DNA of 64,000 bases, taken from Gymnodinialimonas sp. 57CJ19. GTDB taxonomy: Bacteria; Pseudomonadota; Alphaproteobacteria; Rhodobacterales; Rhodobacteraceae. The DNA is taken from assembly GCF_038396845.1 (NCBI RefSeq), contig NZ_CP151587.1, positions 2,578,001-2,642,000 on the forward strand, written 5' to 3'. Position numbers and translations under genes: made by a program. Below, in pieces: positions 16,021-25,364 of this stretch (its first letter is position 1; each line of letters starts with the position of its first letter). The notes under the pieces are model-generated. The model worked only from the letters and a program-made list of their open reading frames with translations. It was not told the DNA's origin and made no database searches.

Positions 16021-16695
16021 TTACTCCGTCGCTTCTTCGGCAGGCTCCGCGTCCCCTTCAGCGGCTGCGGCTTCTTCCTGTGCCGCGATAAAGGCACGCA
16101 CCTCGGTAATGCGTTCTTGCAGGGAGTCGAACGCGGCGGTGAACCCGCGCAAAGAAGCGGTCGTGGGGACAGGCGCGCCGCCCATCTGGCCAAGCTCATC
16201 GCGCAGAAGCGCGAACAGCACCACCTGCGTGTCGGCTCCGTTCTCAAACTGGGCCACGTTTTCCGCCGTCAGGGACAGTTGCACAAAGCACCCGATGGGG
16301 CGGCAGAAGGCATAGGGCACAACGGCGGGCTCGGCGTCATCAACGCGGATCTGAAGACCCGGGCTCAGCAGCGTATCGAGCGGTGTAAGGATCGTGGCGT
16401 TGGCGACAGTTTCGCCATCGTCGATCAAGGCGGCCGCGATGCGGAATTCCGCGACGGGGTTGCCGTTTTCCTCTTCCAGCAGTTGGAACATCTCGCAACG
16501 GTCAGGGATGTCTTCCCCCTCCGAGCGGATGCACCGCACCTGCCAATCGCGGAAAATTTCCGCGACATAGGGCTCTCCGGCCTCCACTTCACTGCGGTCT
16601 GGCAATACCAGCGGTTCAGCGGCCTGCGCCAAGGCGAGGCTCGGCAGGGTCAGGGCAGCTACAAGGCCCAAAACGATCGGCTTAAAAAACGTCAT
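16021..16695 (-). CDS. Invasion-associated locus B (IalB) family protein
   Basis: 224 residues. A signal peptide (1-23, ending LALAQA) precedes the IalB domain, with FRDWQVRCIR, DRCEMFQLLE and the paired cysteines in YAFCRPIGCFVQ. The tail is Glu/Ala-rich and may be disordered. IalB proteins are periplasmic or outer-membrane associated; in free-living alphaproteobacteria their role is not established. It is monocistronic, transcribed leftwards into its own terminator. Confidence 0.85.
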   Translation of the reverse strand: MTFFKPIVLGLVAALTLPSLALAQAAEPLVLPDRSEVEAGEPYVAEIFRDWQVRCIRSEGEDIPDRCEMFQLLEEENGNPVAEFRIAAALIDDGETVANATILTPLDTLLSPGLQIRVDDAEPAVVPYAFCRPIGCFVQLSLTAENVAQFENGADTQVVLFALLRDELGQMGGAPVPTTASLRGFTAAFDSLQERITEVRAFIAAQEEAAAAEGDAEPAEEATE

Positions 16696-16906
16696 ACGAT
16701 GCGCTTCCTTATAAACGTCAGTCTATTCGGCCCGTTAACTAGGGGCCGTTAGAATGGTGGCTATCATGGAGGGGGCCGGTCTGTCAGGCGCAAAATGACG
16801 TTGGGCGGGGGGCGTCGGCAAAGGTTTGCGGATCTGGTCGGGCAGGTGGCGATTATCGCGAAAGGCGGAATGGGCGGCCCTGATGCGGCCCCCCCCCGAA
16901 AAGGCG

Positions 16907-16937
16907 AAAGGGTCCGTAGTACGGACCCTTTTCTTTT
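16907..16937 (+). terminator. Strong hairpin terminator without an obvious upstream gene
   Basis: AAAGGGTCCGT (16907-16917), three-base loop AGT, ACGGACCCTTT (16921-16931), continuing TTTTCTTTT to 16937. The longer T-tract is on the plus strand. No plus-strand gene ends here, so it points to an unannotated transcript starting between about 16700 and 16900, or to a transcription barrier. Confidence 0.7.
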
Positions 16938-17063
16938 GTCTCTCCCTGTCGGACTGGCCGACTTGTGTACAGCAACCTAAGGGACAGGTAGCGACCCGTC
17001 AACAGCCCATTTCAAGGAATGTGATGAGCGTCATTTCCCTTTAGAATACAATTGCTTGCCCAT

Positions 17064-17133
17064 AAAAAAACCGCGCCAGAGCGGCGCGGCCAGTTGACAG
17101 GGAGGAAGTCAACACCGCGCCAAAGGCGTGGTG
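17064..17133 (-). ncRNA. CcsR/'cuckoo'-like small RNA candidate A
   Basis: On the minus strand the order is: a hairpin CACC.../...GGTG (17133-17113), then a perfect 6-bp stem GTTGAC/GTCAAC (17113-17108 and 17098-17093) whose 9-base loop is TTCCTCCCT, then the terminator stem CCGCGCC/GGCGCGG (17089-17071) and seven T (17070-17064). A CCUCCC anti-Shine-Dalgarno-like loop directly ahead of an intrinsic terminator is the hallmark of the CcsR (cuckoo) small RNAs of Rhodobacterales and Rhizobiales, which in Rhodobacter are induced by stress. The 5' end and promoter are not determined. A second copy of this architecture is at 37319-37394. Confidence 0.6.
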
Positions 17134-17209
17134 ATGAACTGACTCTGGCGTAGAAAGGTTAAAAATGTATTGTTCAGCGGAGAAAAACTGAGATCAGGGA
17201 CAAATCGTA

Positions 17210-18772
17210 ATGCCAGAGCAGGTGAACAACGGGATTTTCGTGGGCGGCGGCGGGCCGGATTATGGCTTGGCGCAACTGCTGCGCCCCGATTACGCAAACC
17301 GCCACGGCCTGATTGCAGGCGCGACGGGAACCGGCAAAACGGTCACGTTGCAGATCCTCGCTGAAAGCTTCTCGGCCCTGGGCGTGCCGGTGATCCTGTC
17401 GGACGTGAAGGGCGATCTCTCTGGCCTTGCTCAGGCCGGATCCGAGAGCTTCAAGCTCCACGGTGCCTTCACCGAGCGGGCGCAGACTATTAACTTCGCC
17501 GATTACGCTTACCGCGCGTTCCCGGTCACCTTCTGGGATCTCTTCGGCGAACAAGGCCATCCGATCCGCACGACCGTCGCCGAGATGGGCCCGCTCCTGC
17601 TGGCGCGCCTTCTGGATCTGTCCGATGCGCAGGAAGGTGTCCTGAACATCGCCTTCCGTGTCGCCGATGAAGAGGAATGGCCGATCCTCGACCTCAAGGA
17701 CCTACAAGCGCTGCTGGTGTGGGTCGGCGAGAACCGCAAGACGCTGTCCCTGCGCTACGGCAATGTCTCGACCGCTTCCGTCGGCGCCATTCAACGGCGC
17801 CTCCTGGTGCTCGATAACGAGGGCGGCACAGGCTTCTTCGGCGAACCGGCACTGGACCTCGATGATCTGTTTCTCACCGATGAGGCCGGGGCAGGGCGGA
17901 TCAACATCCTCGCCGCCGACAAGCTGATGCAGTCGCCGCGCCTCTATGCGACCTTCCTTCTCTGGTTGCTGTCAGAATTGTTCGAGACCCTCCCCGAGGT
18001 CGGCGACCCGGACAAACCCAAGCTGGTGTTCTTCTTTGATGAGGCCCACTTGTTGTTCGAGGACGCCCCCAAGGCCCTGGTCGACAAGGTCGAGCAAGTC
18101 GCCCGCCTGATCCGCTCCAAAGGCGTGGGCGTCTACTTTATCACTCAAAACCCCGCCGACGTGCCCGAAGATATCCTCGGGCAACTTGGCAACCGTGTCC
18201 AACACGCCCTGCGCGCCTTCACCGCCAAAGACCGCCGGGCTTTGCAACAGGCCGCGGAAAACTACCGTGATAACCCCGCTTTCGATATCGAAGATGCGAT
18301 CCGCGAAGTCGGCGTGGGCGAGGCGGTGACCTCCCTGCTGGAACGCAAAGGCATCCCCGGCATGGCGCAGCGCACGCTGATCCGGCCCCCGTCTTCGCAA
18401 CTGGGCCCAATCTCCGCAACAACCCGTGCGGAACTCATCAACCAGTCTCCGGTGGCTGGAAAATACGAGGCCGTACAGGATCGGAACAGTGCCTATGAAA
18501 TCCTTCAGCAACGCGCCGCCGCCGCCGCCCGGGAAGCCGAGCAAGCCGAAGCCAAGGAAGAAGAGGCCCCCCCGGCCGAGCGGGAATACCGCGCCGGTCG
18601 TCGCTACACCGGCGGCGGCGTCAGCCGTTCTACCTCCAAACCGCGCCGCCGCTCCAGCCGCTCCGATAGCGTTGGCACCGCCTTTGCCAAAAGCTTTGCC
18701 CGCCAAATGGGCACCCAATCGGGCCGCGCCGTGGTCCGGGGCATCCTTGGTGGCCTTTTCCGCGGCCGCTAA
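17210..18772 (+). CDS. HerA-like ATPase, DUF853 (YjgR) family
   Basis: 520 residues. Walker A GATGTGKT is at 37-44 and Walker [10 protein letters not shown] at 272-280, and [30 protein letters not shown] is a DUF853 signature. These proteins belong to the HerA/FtsK ATPase clade and are cytosolic; their biological role is not settled. A Glu/Ala-rich stretch (about 425-455) and an Arg/Ser-rich tail follow the ATPase domain. The ATG at 17210 is preceded by CAGGGA at about 10 bases. It is divergent from the small RNA candidate, and no nuclease partner (NurA) is near. Confidence 0.88.
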   Translation: MPEQVNNGIFVGGGGPDYGLAQLLRPDYANRHGLIAGATGTGKTVTLQILAESFSALGVPVILSDVKGDLSGLAQAGSESFKLHGAFTERAQTINFADYAYRAFPVTFWDLFGEQGHPIRTTVAEMGPLLLARLLDLSDAQEGVLNIAFRVADEEEWPILDLKDLQALLVWVGENRKTLSLRYGNVSTASVGAIQRRLLVLDNEGGTGFFGEPALDLDDLFLTDEAGAGRINILAADKLMQSPRLYATFLLWLLSELFETLPEVGDPDKPKLVFFFDEAHLLFEDAPKALVDKVEQVARLIRSKGVGVYFITQNPADVPEDILGQLGNRVQHALRAFTAKDRRALQQAAENYRDNPAFDIEDAIREVGVGEAVTSLLERKGIPGMAQRTLIRPPSSQLGPISATTRAELINQSPVAGKYEAVQDRNSAYEILQQRAAAAAREAEQAEAKEEEAPPAEREYRAGRRYTGGGVSRSTSKPRRRSSRSDSVGTAFAKSFARQMGTQSGRAVVRGILGGLFRGR

Positions 18773-19020
18773 CACCCAGCCCCCAAAAACTCGCGCGCCT
18801 GCCAATCCGGGCGCGCGCCTTCGCGGTCACCCGCCACCCCTGCCTGTTTCACCTTGGCAAATACACCTCCCCCCGGAGGGTCGATTGGCGCCATATTCCC
18901 ATGCCATCGCACACACGCCCCCTCACATCCCCGTTATCCTCCGGCCAAAGCCCCGCCAAAGCGTCGCATCCCCCTCGGTGCTCTCTGGTGTCACCGCCTC
19001 CCGCGCCCTACAACACCCCC

Positions 19021-21009
19021 ATGATAGTTGAACTCGGACACTTCGCCCTGATCCTCGCCTTTGCGGTAGCGATTTTTCAAACGATCGTTCCCATGCTCGG
19101 CGCTGCGCGGGGGAACCAGGCCTGGATGGGCACGGCCGAACCCGCGGCCAGTGCGCAATTCCTGCTCACGGGCTTTGCGTTCGCGGCGCTGACCTATGCC
19201 TTCGTGACCTCGGATTTCTCCCTCAGCCTCGTGGTGGCCAATTCCCATACGGCCAAGCCGCTGCTTTACAAAATCTCTGGCGTTTGGGGCAATCATGAAG
19301 GCTCTCTCCTGCTTTGGGTTCTGATCCTGACCCTCTTTGGCGCCTGTGCGGCCTGGTTCGGGAAGGGCCTGCCGCCCACACTTCGGGCCCGAGTCCTTGC
19401 GGTGCAATCGGCGATCGCCACGGCATTTTTTGCCTTCATCCTGTTTACGTCCAACCCCTTCCTGCGCCTCGCGCAGCCGCCCTTCGACGGCCAAGACCTC
19501 AACCCGCTCCTGCAAGACCCGGGTCTCGCGTTTCATCCGCCGTTTCTCTACCTGGGCTATGTAGGCCTCTCGATGGCCTTCTCTTTCGCCGTCGCCGCCC
19601 TGATCGAGGGCCGTGTGGACGCGGCTTGGGGCCGTTGGGTGCGCCCTTGGACCTTGGCGGCCTGGGTATTTCTAACCATTGGTATCGGATTGGGCTCCTG
19701 GTGGGCGTATTATGAGCTTGGTTGGGGCGGTTTCTGGTTCTGGGACCCGGTCGAGAACGCCTCTTTCATGCCTTGGCTGATCTCGGCGGCGTTGCTGCAT
19801 TCGGCCATCGTGGTGGAAAAACGCGAAAGCCTTAAAAGTTGGACCATCCTTCTGGCCATTCTCGCCTTCGGCTTCTCGCTGATTGGCACCTTCATCGTAC
19901 GCTCTGGCGTGCTGACATCGGTCCATGCCTTCGCCAATGACCCGGAACGGGGGGTCTTTATTCTCGTCATTCTGGCGATCTTCATGGGCGGCGCGTTGCT
20001 GTTGTTTGCCCTGCGCGCCGGCGCGATGGAGGCTAAGGGCGTCTTCTCCACGGTCAGCCGCGAAAGCGGGTTGGTGATCAATAATCTGCTTCTGGCGGTG
20101 TCATGCTTTGTGGTCTTCATCGGCACGATCTGGCCCCTGATTGCCGAGTTGTTCTTTGACCGAACCCTGTCGGTTGGCCCTCCATTCTTTGACGCCGCTT
20201 TCACGCCTTTTGTCTTCGGCTTGGCCGTTGTGCTTCCCGTCGCGGCAATGTTGCCCTGGAAGCGCGCAAAGCTCGGCAAGCCCCTGCGGGCGCTTGTGCC
20301 TGCTGCCGTTCTGGCGATTGCGGTCGGATTGCTGGCTTGGGCGATGTATTCCGGCCGCACGGCGATTGCCCCTTTGGGGGTTGGCCTGGCGGTCTGGCTG
20401 GTGGCGGGCGCTGTGACAGATCTCTGGTCACGGACCGGGCGCGGTGCCTTGAGGGGGCGCATGATGCGACTATGGCGTTTGCCGAGGGCCGATTGGGGCA
20501 AGTCCGTTGCCCATGCGGGTGTGGGCGTGACGCTTTTTGGAGTTGTCACGTTGACCGGTTACCAAATCGAAGATATCCGCGTCGCTCAAGAGGGTGAGGC
20601 CTATGTCGTCGGCGCCTATGAGGTGGAGCTGGTGGGTGTGGAAGATAGCGTCCCCGGTCCCAACTACTTCAGCACCATCGCCACGGTGATCGTTCGCGAT
20701 CCATCCTCGGGCGCTGAGATCGCAGTGCTGACGCCCGAGCGGCGCATCTACCCGGTGGCCGGGATGCCCACGACCGAGGCCGGTATCGACGGCGGCGTGG
20801 CCCGGGACGTCTATATCACCCTGGGCGACCCCCAGGAGGGCGGCGGTTGGGCGCTGCGGGTCTGGATCAAACCTTTTGCCAATTGGATCTGGTGCGGGGC
20901 GATTGTCATGGCTTTGGGCGGCTTGTTGAGCCTGAGCGACCGGCGCTACCGCATGGCTGCGGGCGCTGCCCGGCAACGGCCTGCGGCCAAGGGGATGCCT
21001 GCGGAATGA
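19021..21009 (+). CDS. ccmF: Cytochrome c maturation heme lyase subunit CcmF
   Basis: 662 residues with about 15 membrane segments. The WWD heme-handling motif WGGFWFWDPVENASFMPW is at 235-252, and periplasmic histidines include His172 in FHPPFLYLGY and His260. CcmF with CcmH attaches heme to apocytochrome c on the periplasmic side. ATG 19021 begins MIVELGHFALIL, the usual N-terminus; the frame is open further upstream but without conservation. It overlaps ccmH by 4 bases. The ccmI gene is about 23 kb away at 43746. Confidence 0.95.
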   Translation: MIVELGHFALILAFAVAIFQTIVPMLGAARGNQAWMGTAEPAASAQFLLTGFAFAALTYAFVTSDFSLSLVVANSHTAKPLLYKISGVWGNHEGSLLLWVLILTLFGACAAWFGKGLPPTLRARVLAVQSAIATAFFAFILFTSNPFLRLAQPPFDGQDLNPLLQDPGLAFHPPFLYLGYVGLSMAFSFAVAALIEGRVDAAWGRWVRPWTLAAWVFLTIGIGLGSWWAYYELGWGGFWFWDPVENASFMPWLISAALLHSAIVVEKRESLKSWTILLAILAFGFSLIGTFIVRSGVLTSVHAFANDPERGVFILVILAIFMGGALLLFALRAGAMEAKGVFSTVSRESGLVINNLLLAVSCFVVFIGTIWPLIAELFFDRTLSVGPPFFDAAFTPFVFGLAVVLPVAAMLPWKRAKLGKPLRALVPAAVLAIAVGLLAWAMYSGRTAIAPLGVGLAVWLVAGAVTDLWSRTGRGALRGRMMRLWRLPRADWGKSVAHAGVGVTLFGVVTLTGYQIEDIRVAQEGEAYVVGAYEVELVGVEDSVPGPNYFSTIATVIVRDPSSGAEIAVLTPERRIYPVAGMPTTEAGIDGGVARDVYITLGDPQEGGGWALRVWIKPFANWIWCGAIVMALGGLLSLSDRRYRMAAGAARQRPAAKGMPAE

Positions 21010-21479
21010 AACACCTCCTCCTCGCTACGCTCCTCGCAGTCGTGACTTTTGCAGGCCCCGCTTTCGCGGTGCAACCCGATGAGGTGCTTGACGATCCGGT
21101 GCTGGAAGAACGCGCCCGCGACATATCTGCGGGGCTCCGGTGCCTTGTGTGCCGCAACGAAAGCATCGACGAGAGCAACGCCGATCTGGCCCGCGACCTG
21201 CGATTGCTGGTGCGCGAACGGCTTGTGGCAGGGGACACGGACGCGGAGACCGTGGCCTATATCGTCGCCCGCTACGGCGAATATGTGCTGCTGCGTCCGA
21301 CATTCGACGGCTCGACCATTGCGTTGTGGTTGGCCGGGCCTTTGCTGCTTCTGGCGGGCCTGGGCCTGTCGCTGACCTACGTGCGCGGACGCGCCCGTGC
21401 TCAGCCAAGCGGCGAGGACGGGCTGAGCCCGGAGGAGCAGGCGCGGCTGGAGGCGATCCTGTCGGATGAGCCAAAGTAG
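21006..21479 (+). CDS. ccmH: Cytochrome c maturation protein CcmH
   Basis: 157 residues. A signal peptide (1-21), the thiol-disulfide motif LRCLVCRNESI with Cys46 and Cys49, then one C-terminal membrane helix (about 105-125) and a short charged tail. It reduces or holds the apocytochrome CxxCH cysteines before heme attachment by CcmF. The start codon overlaps the ccmF stop (ATGA). No dsbE/ccmG gene is adjacent. Confidence 0.95.
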   Translation: MKHLLLATLLAVVTFAGPAFAVQPDEVLDDPVLEERARDISAGLRCLVCRNESIDESNADLARDLRLLVRERLVAGDTDAETVAYIVARYGEYVLLRPTFDGSTIALWLAGPLLLLAGLGLSLTYVRGRARAQPSGEDGLSPEEQARLEAILSDEPK

Positions 21480-21554
21480 AACTGACGCCGCGTTTAGGCT
21501 TTTCTAGCCCCGTCGCTTTGCTAAGGTCCGGGCAACCTTAGGGAGGCCTCGCCG

Positions 21555-22331
21555 ATGAACTACGAGACAATCACCGCAGAAACCCGTGACGGCATGGCCG
21601 TTATCACCATGAACCGTCCAGAGGTGATGAATGCCCTGAACACGCAGATGCGGGCCGAATTGACCCATGCGGTCAATGCCGCTGCGCAAGATGCCCGCGT
21701 AGTTGTGCTAACCGGCACCGGCGCTGCATTTTGTTCCGGCCAGGATCTGGGCGACCGGGCGAATATGGGCAACCTGAACCTCGAACGCACCCTGCGCGAT
21801 GAATATATCCCTATGCTCAATGCTATCGTTGATTGCCCGGTACCCGTCATTGCCGCTGTGAACGGGACCGCTGCGGGGGCAGGGGCGAACCTCGCGCTGG
21901 TCTGCGACGTCGTGATCGCCACTGAATCTGCCTCGTTCATTCAGGCGTTCTCGCGCATCGGCCTGATCCCCGATGCCGGCGGCACATGGGCTTTGCCGCG
22001 CACGATTGGCCTGCAACGCGCCATGGGGGCGGCATTGTTCGCGGAAAAGATCAGCGCGGCACAGGCGGCTGAGTGGGGCATGATCTGGGAGATGGCCAGT
22101 GACGCCGAGTTTGAGGCCCTGTGGACCGCCCGCGCCATGCATCTGGCGACTGGCCCGAGTGAGGCGTTCAAGCGGATCAAGCAGGTTATGCGGGCCAGCA
22201 TCGGGAATTCCCTGGAAGAGCAGCTATTGCTGGAGGGGCAATTGCAGGGCGAATGCGGCAAGTCCCGAGATTTCAAAGAGGGCGTTCTGGCGTTCTTGCA
22301 AAAGCGCCCGGCAGCTTTTGAGGGGCGGTGA
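21555..22331 (+). CDS. Enoyl-CoA hydratase/isomerase family protein (PaaG-like)
   Basis: 258 residues of the crotonase fold: FCSGQDLGDR (oxyanion hole, near 60-69), VNGTAAGAGANLAL, IQAFSRIGLIPDAGGTW and LPRTIG. The Asp in IPDAGGTW and the overall pattern are closest to 1,2-epoxyphenylacetyl-CoA isomerase (PaaG) and related hydratases. No other phenylacetate genes are nearby, so the substrate is left open. AGGGAGG precedes the ATG. It is monocistronic, convergent with livM. Confidence 0.82.
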   Translation: MNYETITAETRDGMAVITMNRPEVMNALNTQMRAELTHAVNAAAQDARVVVLTGTGAAFCSGQDLGDRANMGNLNLERTLRDEYIPMLNAIVDCPVPVIAAVNGTAAGAGANLALVCDVVIATESASFIQAFSRIGLIPDAGGTWALPRTIGLQRAMGAALFAEKISAAQAAEWGMIWEMASDAEFEALWTARAMHLATGPSEAFKRIKQVMRASIGNSLEEQLLLEGQLQGECGKSRDFKEGVLAFLQKRPAAFEGR

Positions 22332-22481
22332 AGCACTGGCTTCTTCGTGAATAGCCAAGCGCCGACGGAGAGATCCGCCGGCGCGTTTTGGTATTGCCGC
22401 CAGAGGCGACGACATGTTTGGCCGCCCCAGGGGCGGCGGAAGGGGCGCTGCCCCTTTGCGCATCAAGATGCGCATACCCCG

Positions 22482-22502
22482 GGATATTTGAAGAACGAGG
22501 AA
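22482..22502. repeat. 21-bp dispersed repeat, copy 1
   Basis: The stretch beginning GGATATTTGAAGAACGAGG (22482-22502) is identical over 21 bases to 59339-59359. Both copies lie in short gaps at operon ends, next to GC-rich hairpins. Confidence 0.6.
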
Positions 22503-22527
22503 GCAGGGGCCCATGAGCGGCCCCTGC
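22503..22527 (-). terminator. Hairpin downstream of livM
   Basis: GCAGGGGCC (22503-22511)/GGCCCCTGC (22519-22527) is a perfect 9-bp stem with a 7-base loop, 16 bases beyond the livM stop. The following minus-strand T-tract is poor, so it may act as a mRNA 3' stabiliser rather than a full terminator. Confidence 0.5.
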
Positions 22528-22542
22528 GTATTGTTTTTGGGC

Positions 22543-23886
22543 CTATTTCTCGGGAATCAGGCCGCGGGGACTGAAGCGCAGGACCAGAAGCAGCACGAGG
22601 CCCATGGTCAGAAGGCGCATATGTGCGGCGCTGTCCAGCAGGTGGTCACGCAGCCAGTAGCCGTCTTCCATGCCATAGGTGATGCCCTGCATCAGCATCA
22701 GACCCAGGGGTTCGACTTGAACCCAGAGCCACCAGATCAGGAAGCCGCCGAGCACCGCGCCCCAGTTGTTGCCCGATCCGCCGACGATCACCATGACCCA
22801 GATCAGGAAGGTGAAGCGGAGCGGCTGGTAGGTGCCGGGGACCAATTGGCTATCGAGCGTCGTCATCATGGCGCCCGCGATGCCGCAGACGGCGGAGCCG
22901 AGGATAAAGATTTGCAGGTGGCGTTGTTTCACGTCCTTTCCCATGGCCGAGGCAGAAACCTCGTTATCGCGGATCGCCCGCATCATCCGTCCCCAGGGGG
23001 AGTTCCAAGCCTTCTCGGACAGCCAGATCAGCACGCCGAGCACCGCGAGGAACAGGGCTGCGTAGAGGAGCTTCACTGTCAGGGTCGAGGCGGTGACCGG
23101 ATCGGCGCCGATGTTGGCCGCGAAGTCGAGAAAGCCGGTGTTGGCTTGCAGGTCCACCTCATAGGGAACGGGGCGTTTGATGCCGATGACGTTTTTCACG
23201 CCGCGCGCCAGCCAGTCCTCGTTCTTGAGCACAGCGATGATGATTTCGGCGATGCCAAGCGTGGCGATAGCAAGGTAGTCAGACCGCAGACCAAGGGCGG
23301 TTTTGCCGATGATCCAAGCCACGCCTGCGGCCAGAAGCCCGCCCACGGGCCAAGCCAGAAGTACGGGAAGGCCAAGGCCACCAAGAAATCCGGTGGAGGC
23401 AGGGTTGATGGCCTCAACCGCTTCGGTGCCGGCGTCAAAGACACGGCGGAAGATGGCGAAGCCGATGATCAGGAAGGCCAAGATCACGAGCCCTCGGAGG
23501 CGGCCCTTGGGCAGAGCGCTCCAAAGCAGGATCGCGCCGACAATCGTGCCCGCGCCAAGCAACAGCCCAAGGATTGTTTGCAAGCCGCCTGCGGCCCAAG
23601 CTTCGGGCACCGGGTCGACCGAGATCAGAACTGTTGCGAGGCCACCCAGGGCCACAAACCCCATGACGCCCACGTTAAAAAGGCCCGCATAGCCCCATTG
23701 CATGTTCACGCCCAAGGCCATGATGCAGCTGATCAGCCCCATGTTGAAGATCGTCAGGGCGGTGTTCCAGGATTGCAGGAAGCCCGTGCCAAGGAACAGG
23801 ACTGCGACCAAAGCGAACAGGAGGATGTTCTTGGTATTTCCGCCGGAAGTTGCAGCGGATGTGGTGGGTGCGGTTGCGTCGCTCAT
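22543..23886 (-). CDS. livM: Branched-chain amino acid ABC transporter permease LivM
   Basis: 447 residues, somewhat longer than usual because of about 20 extra N-terminal residues and an inserted membrane region (about 95-170). It has 10 or more hydrophobic segments and the LivM signatures GYAGLFNVGVMGFVALGG and LGLRSDYLAIATLGIAEI, as well as RAIRDNEVSASAMGKDV. It forms the inner-membrane channel with LivH. Its start overlaps the livH stop (ATGA). It is last in the livG-F-(four small genes)-H-M operon. Confidence 0.93.
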   Translation of the reverse strand: MSDATAPTTSAATSGGNTKNILLFALVAVLFLGTGFLQSWNTALTIFNMGLISCIMALGVNMQWGYAGLFNVGVMGFVALGGLATVLISVDPVPEAWAAGGLQTILGLLLGAGTIVGAILLWSALPKGRLRGLVILAFLIIGFAIFRRVFDAGTEAVEAINPASTGFLGGLGLPVLLAWPVGGLLAAGVAWIIGKTALGLRSDYLAIATLGIAEIIIAVLKNEDWLARGVKNVIGIKRPVPYEVDLQANTGFLDFAANIGADPVTASTLTVKLLYAALFLAVLGVLIWLSEKAWNSPWGRMMRAIRDNEVSASAMGKDVKQRHLQIFILGSAVCGIAGAMMTTLDSQLVPGTYQPLRFTFLIWVMVIVGGSGNNWGAVLGGFLIWWLWVQVEPLGLMLMQGITYGMEDGYWLRDHLLDSAAHMRLLTMGLVLLLVLRFSPRGLIPEK

Positions 23887-24893
23887 ACCGATTTCCCCTT
23901 CATGATGCCCGTAGGCTTGAACAGCAGCACGATCAGCAAGATCCCGAAGGAGACCGCGAATTTATAATCGGTGGAGAGCAGTTGCAGCAGCCCCTCTGGC
24001 TGCCAATCCTCTGGCCCGAGGTAGCCTACGACCTTGCGGAACGCGTAGGTGACGCCAACTTCCGAGAACGCAATGAGGAAGCCGCCGAGGATTGCCCCCA
24101 GGGGGTTGCCGAGGCCCCCGACGATGGCCGAGGCGAAGATCGGCAGCAGCAGTTGGAAATAGGTGAAGGGTTTGAACGACTTGTCCAGCCCGTAGAGCAC
24201 GCCTGCCGTGGTCGCCAGTGCCGCCACGATGATCCAGGTCACCAGCACCACGCGGTCGGGGTTGATGCCCGACAGCAGCGCCAAATCCTCGTTATCCGAG
24301 AAGGCGCGCATGGACTTGCCGGTGCGGGTTTTGTTGAGGAACCAGAACAGCGCCACAACCGCGACGATCGCCACCACGATGGTAATGCCCTGAGTGGTGC
24401 GGAAGGCGAGGCCCTCGTCCAGCCCTGTCATGTCACGGAAATCTCGGGCGCGGATGATGAAACGCTCGCCGTCGGAGAACCGCTGATCGTCCACGCCGAT
24501 CAAGAAGCGCACGATACCATTCATGATGAACATCACCCCAAGGGAGGCGATCACCAAGATCACCGGTTTGGCCTTTTGTTCGCGGTAGAAGCGATAGACC
24601 ACCCGGTCCGTGCCGATCATCATTGCAGCCGTCACCGCGATGCCGAGGGGAAGCGCCAGCAGCGCCGTGGGAAGCGGCCCAAGGGAAACCCCAGCCGCCT
24701 GCAATCCCCATGTGCCGAAGATGGTGACCATCGTGCCGAAGGCCATCGTGTCGCCATGGGCGAAGTTTGAAAACCGCAAGATGCCGTAGATCAGGGTAAC
24801 GCCAAGCGCCCCCAATGCCAGTTGAGCGCCATAGGCGGTTGCGGGCACGATCACGAAGTTCGTCAGTGCCACGAGCGCGTTGAGATAGTCCAC
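23883..24893 (-). CDS. livH: Branched-chain amino acid ABC transporter permease LivH
   Basis: 336 residues. GTG at 24893 is taken as start because GGGGAG lies 8 bases upstream; a longer reading exists without such a site. LGALGVTLIYGILRFSNFAHGD and GGLGNPLGAILGGFLIAFSEV are typical of LivH. It pairs with LivM in the inner membrane. A 93-base gap separates it from the preceding small secreted gene, and it overlaps livM by 4 bases. Confidence 0.93.
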   Translation of the reverse strand: MDYLNALVALTNFVIVPATAYGAQLALGALGVTLIYGILRFSNFAHGDTMAFGTMVTIFGTWGLQAAGVSLGPLPTALLALPLGIAVTAAMMIGTDRVVYRFYREQKAKPVILVIASLGVMFIMNGIVRFLIGVDDQRFSDGERFIIRARDFRDMTGLDEGLAFRTTQGITIVVAIVAVVALFWFLNKTRTGKSMRAFSDNEDLALLSGINPDRVVLVTWIIVAALATTAGVLYGLDKSFKPFTYFQLLLPIFASAIVGGLGNPLGAILGGFLIAFSEVGVTYAFRKVVGYLGPEDWQPEGLLQLLSTDYKFAVSFGILLIVLLFKPTGIMKGKSV

Positions 24894-24986
24894 GCAGTGT
24901 CTCCCCTTGGTTTGCAGCGCCTTATGGTGGTGCTTGCATCGGTATTTGGTAACGCGCATGGGCGCGGTTGGCCAGAAAAAGCGGGA

Positions 24987-25364
24987 CTAAAGTGCCTCGC
25001 AGGTTCCAAAAACAGTGATGGTGCGGGTCGGGCCGTCGGACCCGTGGATGGAAACGGTCGCAAGGCCGTCCTGGGTGATGGTCAACAGCTCTCCGATGGC
25101 GTGGTGTCCGGCGCTGGCATAGGCGGCGGAGGTCGTGTTGCCGGGATTGAGGCGGACGACCGGACGGTCCCCGGCGAGCGAGGATAAGAACAACTCTCCG
25201 GCGTGGTCGGCGGCGATGACGTCATAGGTATCGTTGATGCTGAAACAATCCAGGTTTTCGCATTGGACGGTCATTTGGCAGGTCCAGGGCTCTGCCGCTG
25301 CGCCCAAAGGCAAAAGTACCAGGGCGCAGGCCAGTGGCCAAGGGGACGGGCGGTGTTGTTTCAC
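24987..25364 (-). CDS. Small secreted four-cysteine protein, paralogue 1 of the liv locus
   Basis: About 125 residues with an N-terminal signal (ending GAAAEP). The mature part begins WTCQMTVQCENLDC, giving Cys-x5-Cys-x4-Cys, and the protein ends VFGTCEAL. The spacing and the closing GTCE match the three genes before it, so they look like tandem paralogues with probably two disulfides. GTG at 25364 is chosen because it overlaps the previous stop (GTGA). Function unknown; a periplasmic role linked to the transporter is an inference from the operon. Confidence 0.65.
   Translation of the reverse strand: MKQHRPSPWPLACALVLLPLGAAAEPWTCQMTVQCENLDCFSINDTYDVIAADHAGELFLSSLAGDRPVVRLNPGNTTSAAYASAGHHAIGELLTITQDGLATVSIHGSDGPTRTITVFGTCEAL

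Larger units (their letters stand above)
16696..17209. other. 514-base intergenic region holding an orphan terminator and a small RNA candidate
   Basis: No protein gene is supported. A 61-codon frame at 16795-16980 runs through a strong terminator and has no ribosome site. The region contains the IalB-like gene promoter area on the left, a hairpin terminator at 16907-16937, and a minus-strand small RNA candidate at 17064-17133. The leader of the HerA-like gene lies on the right. Confidence 0.6.

Noticed and set aside
16795..16980. 61-codon plus-strand frame
   Set aside because: It reads straight through a strong intrinsic terminator and has no ribosome site.
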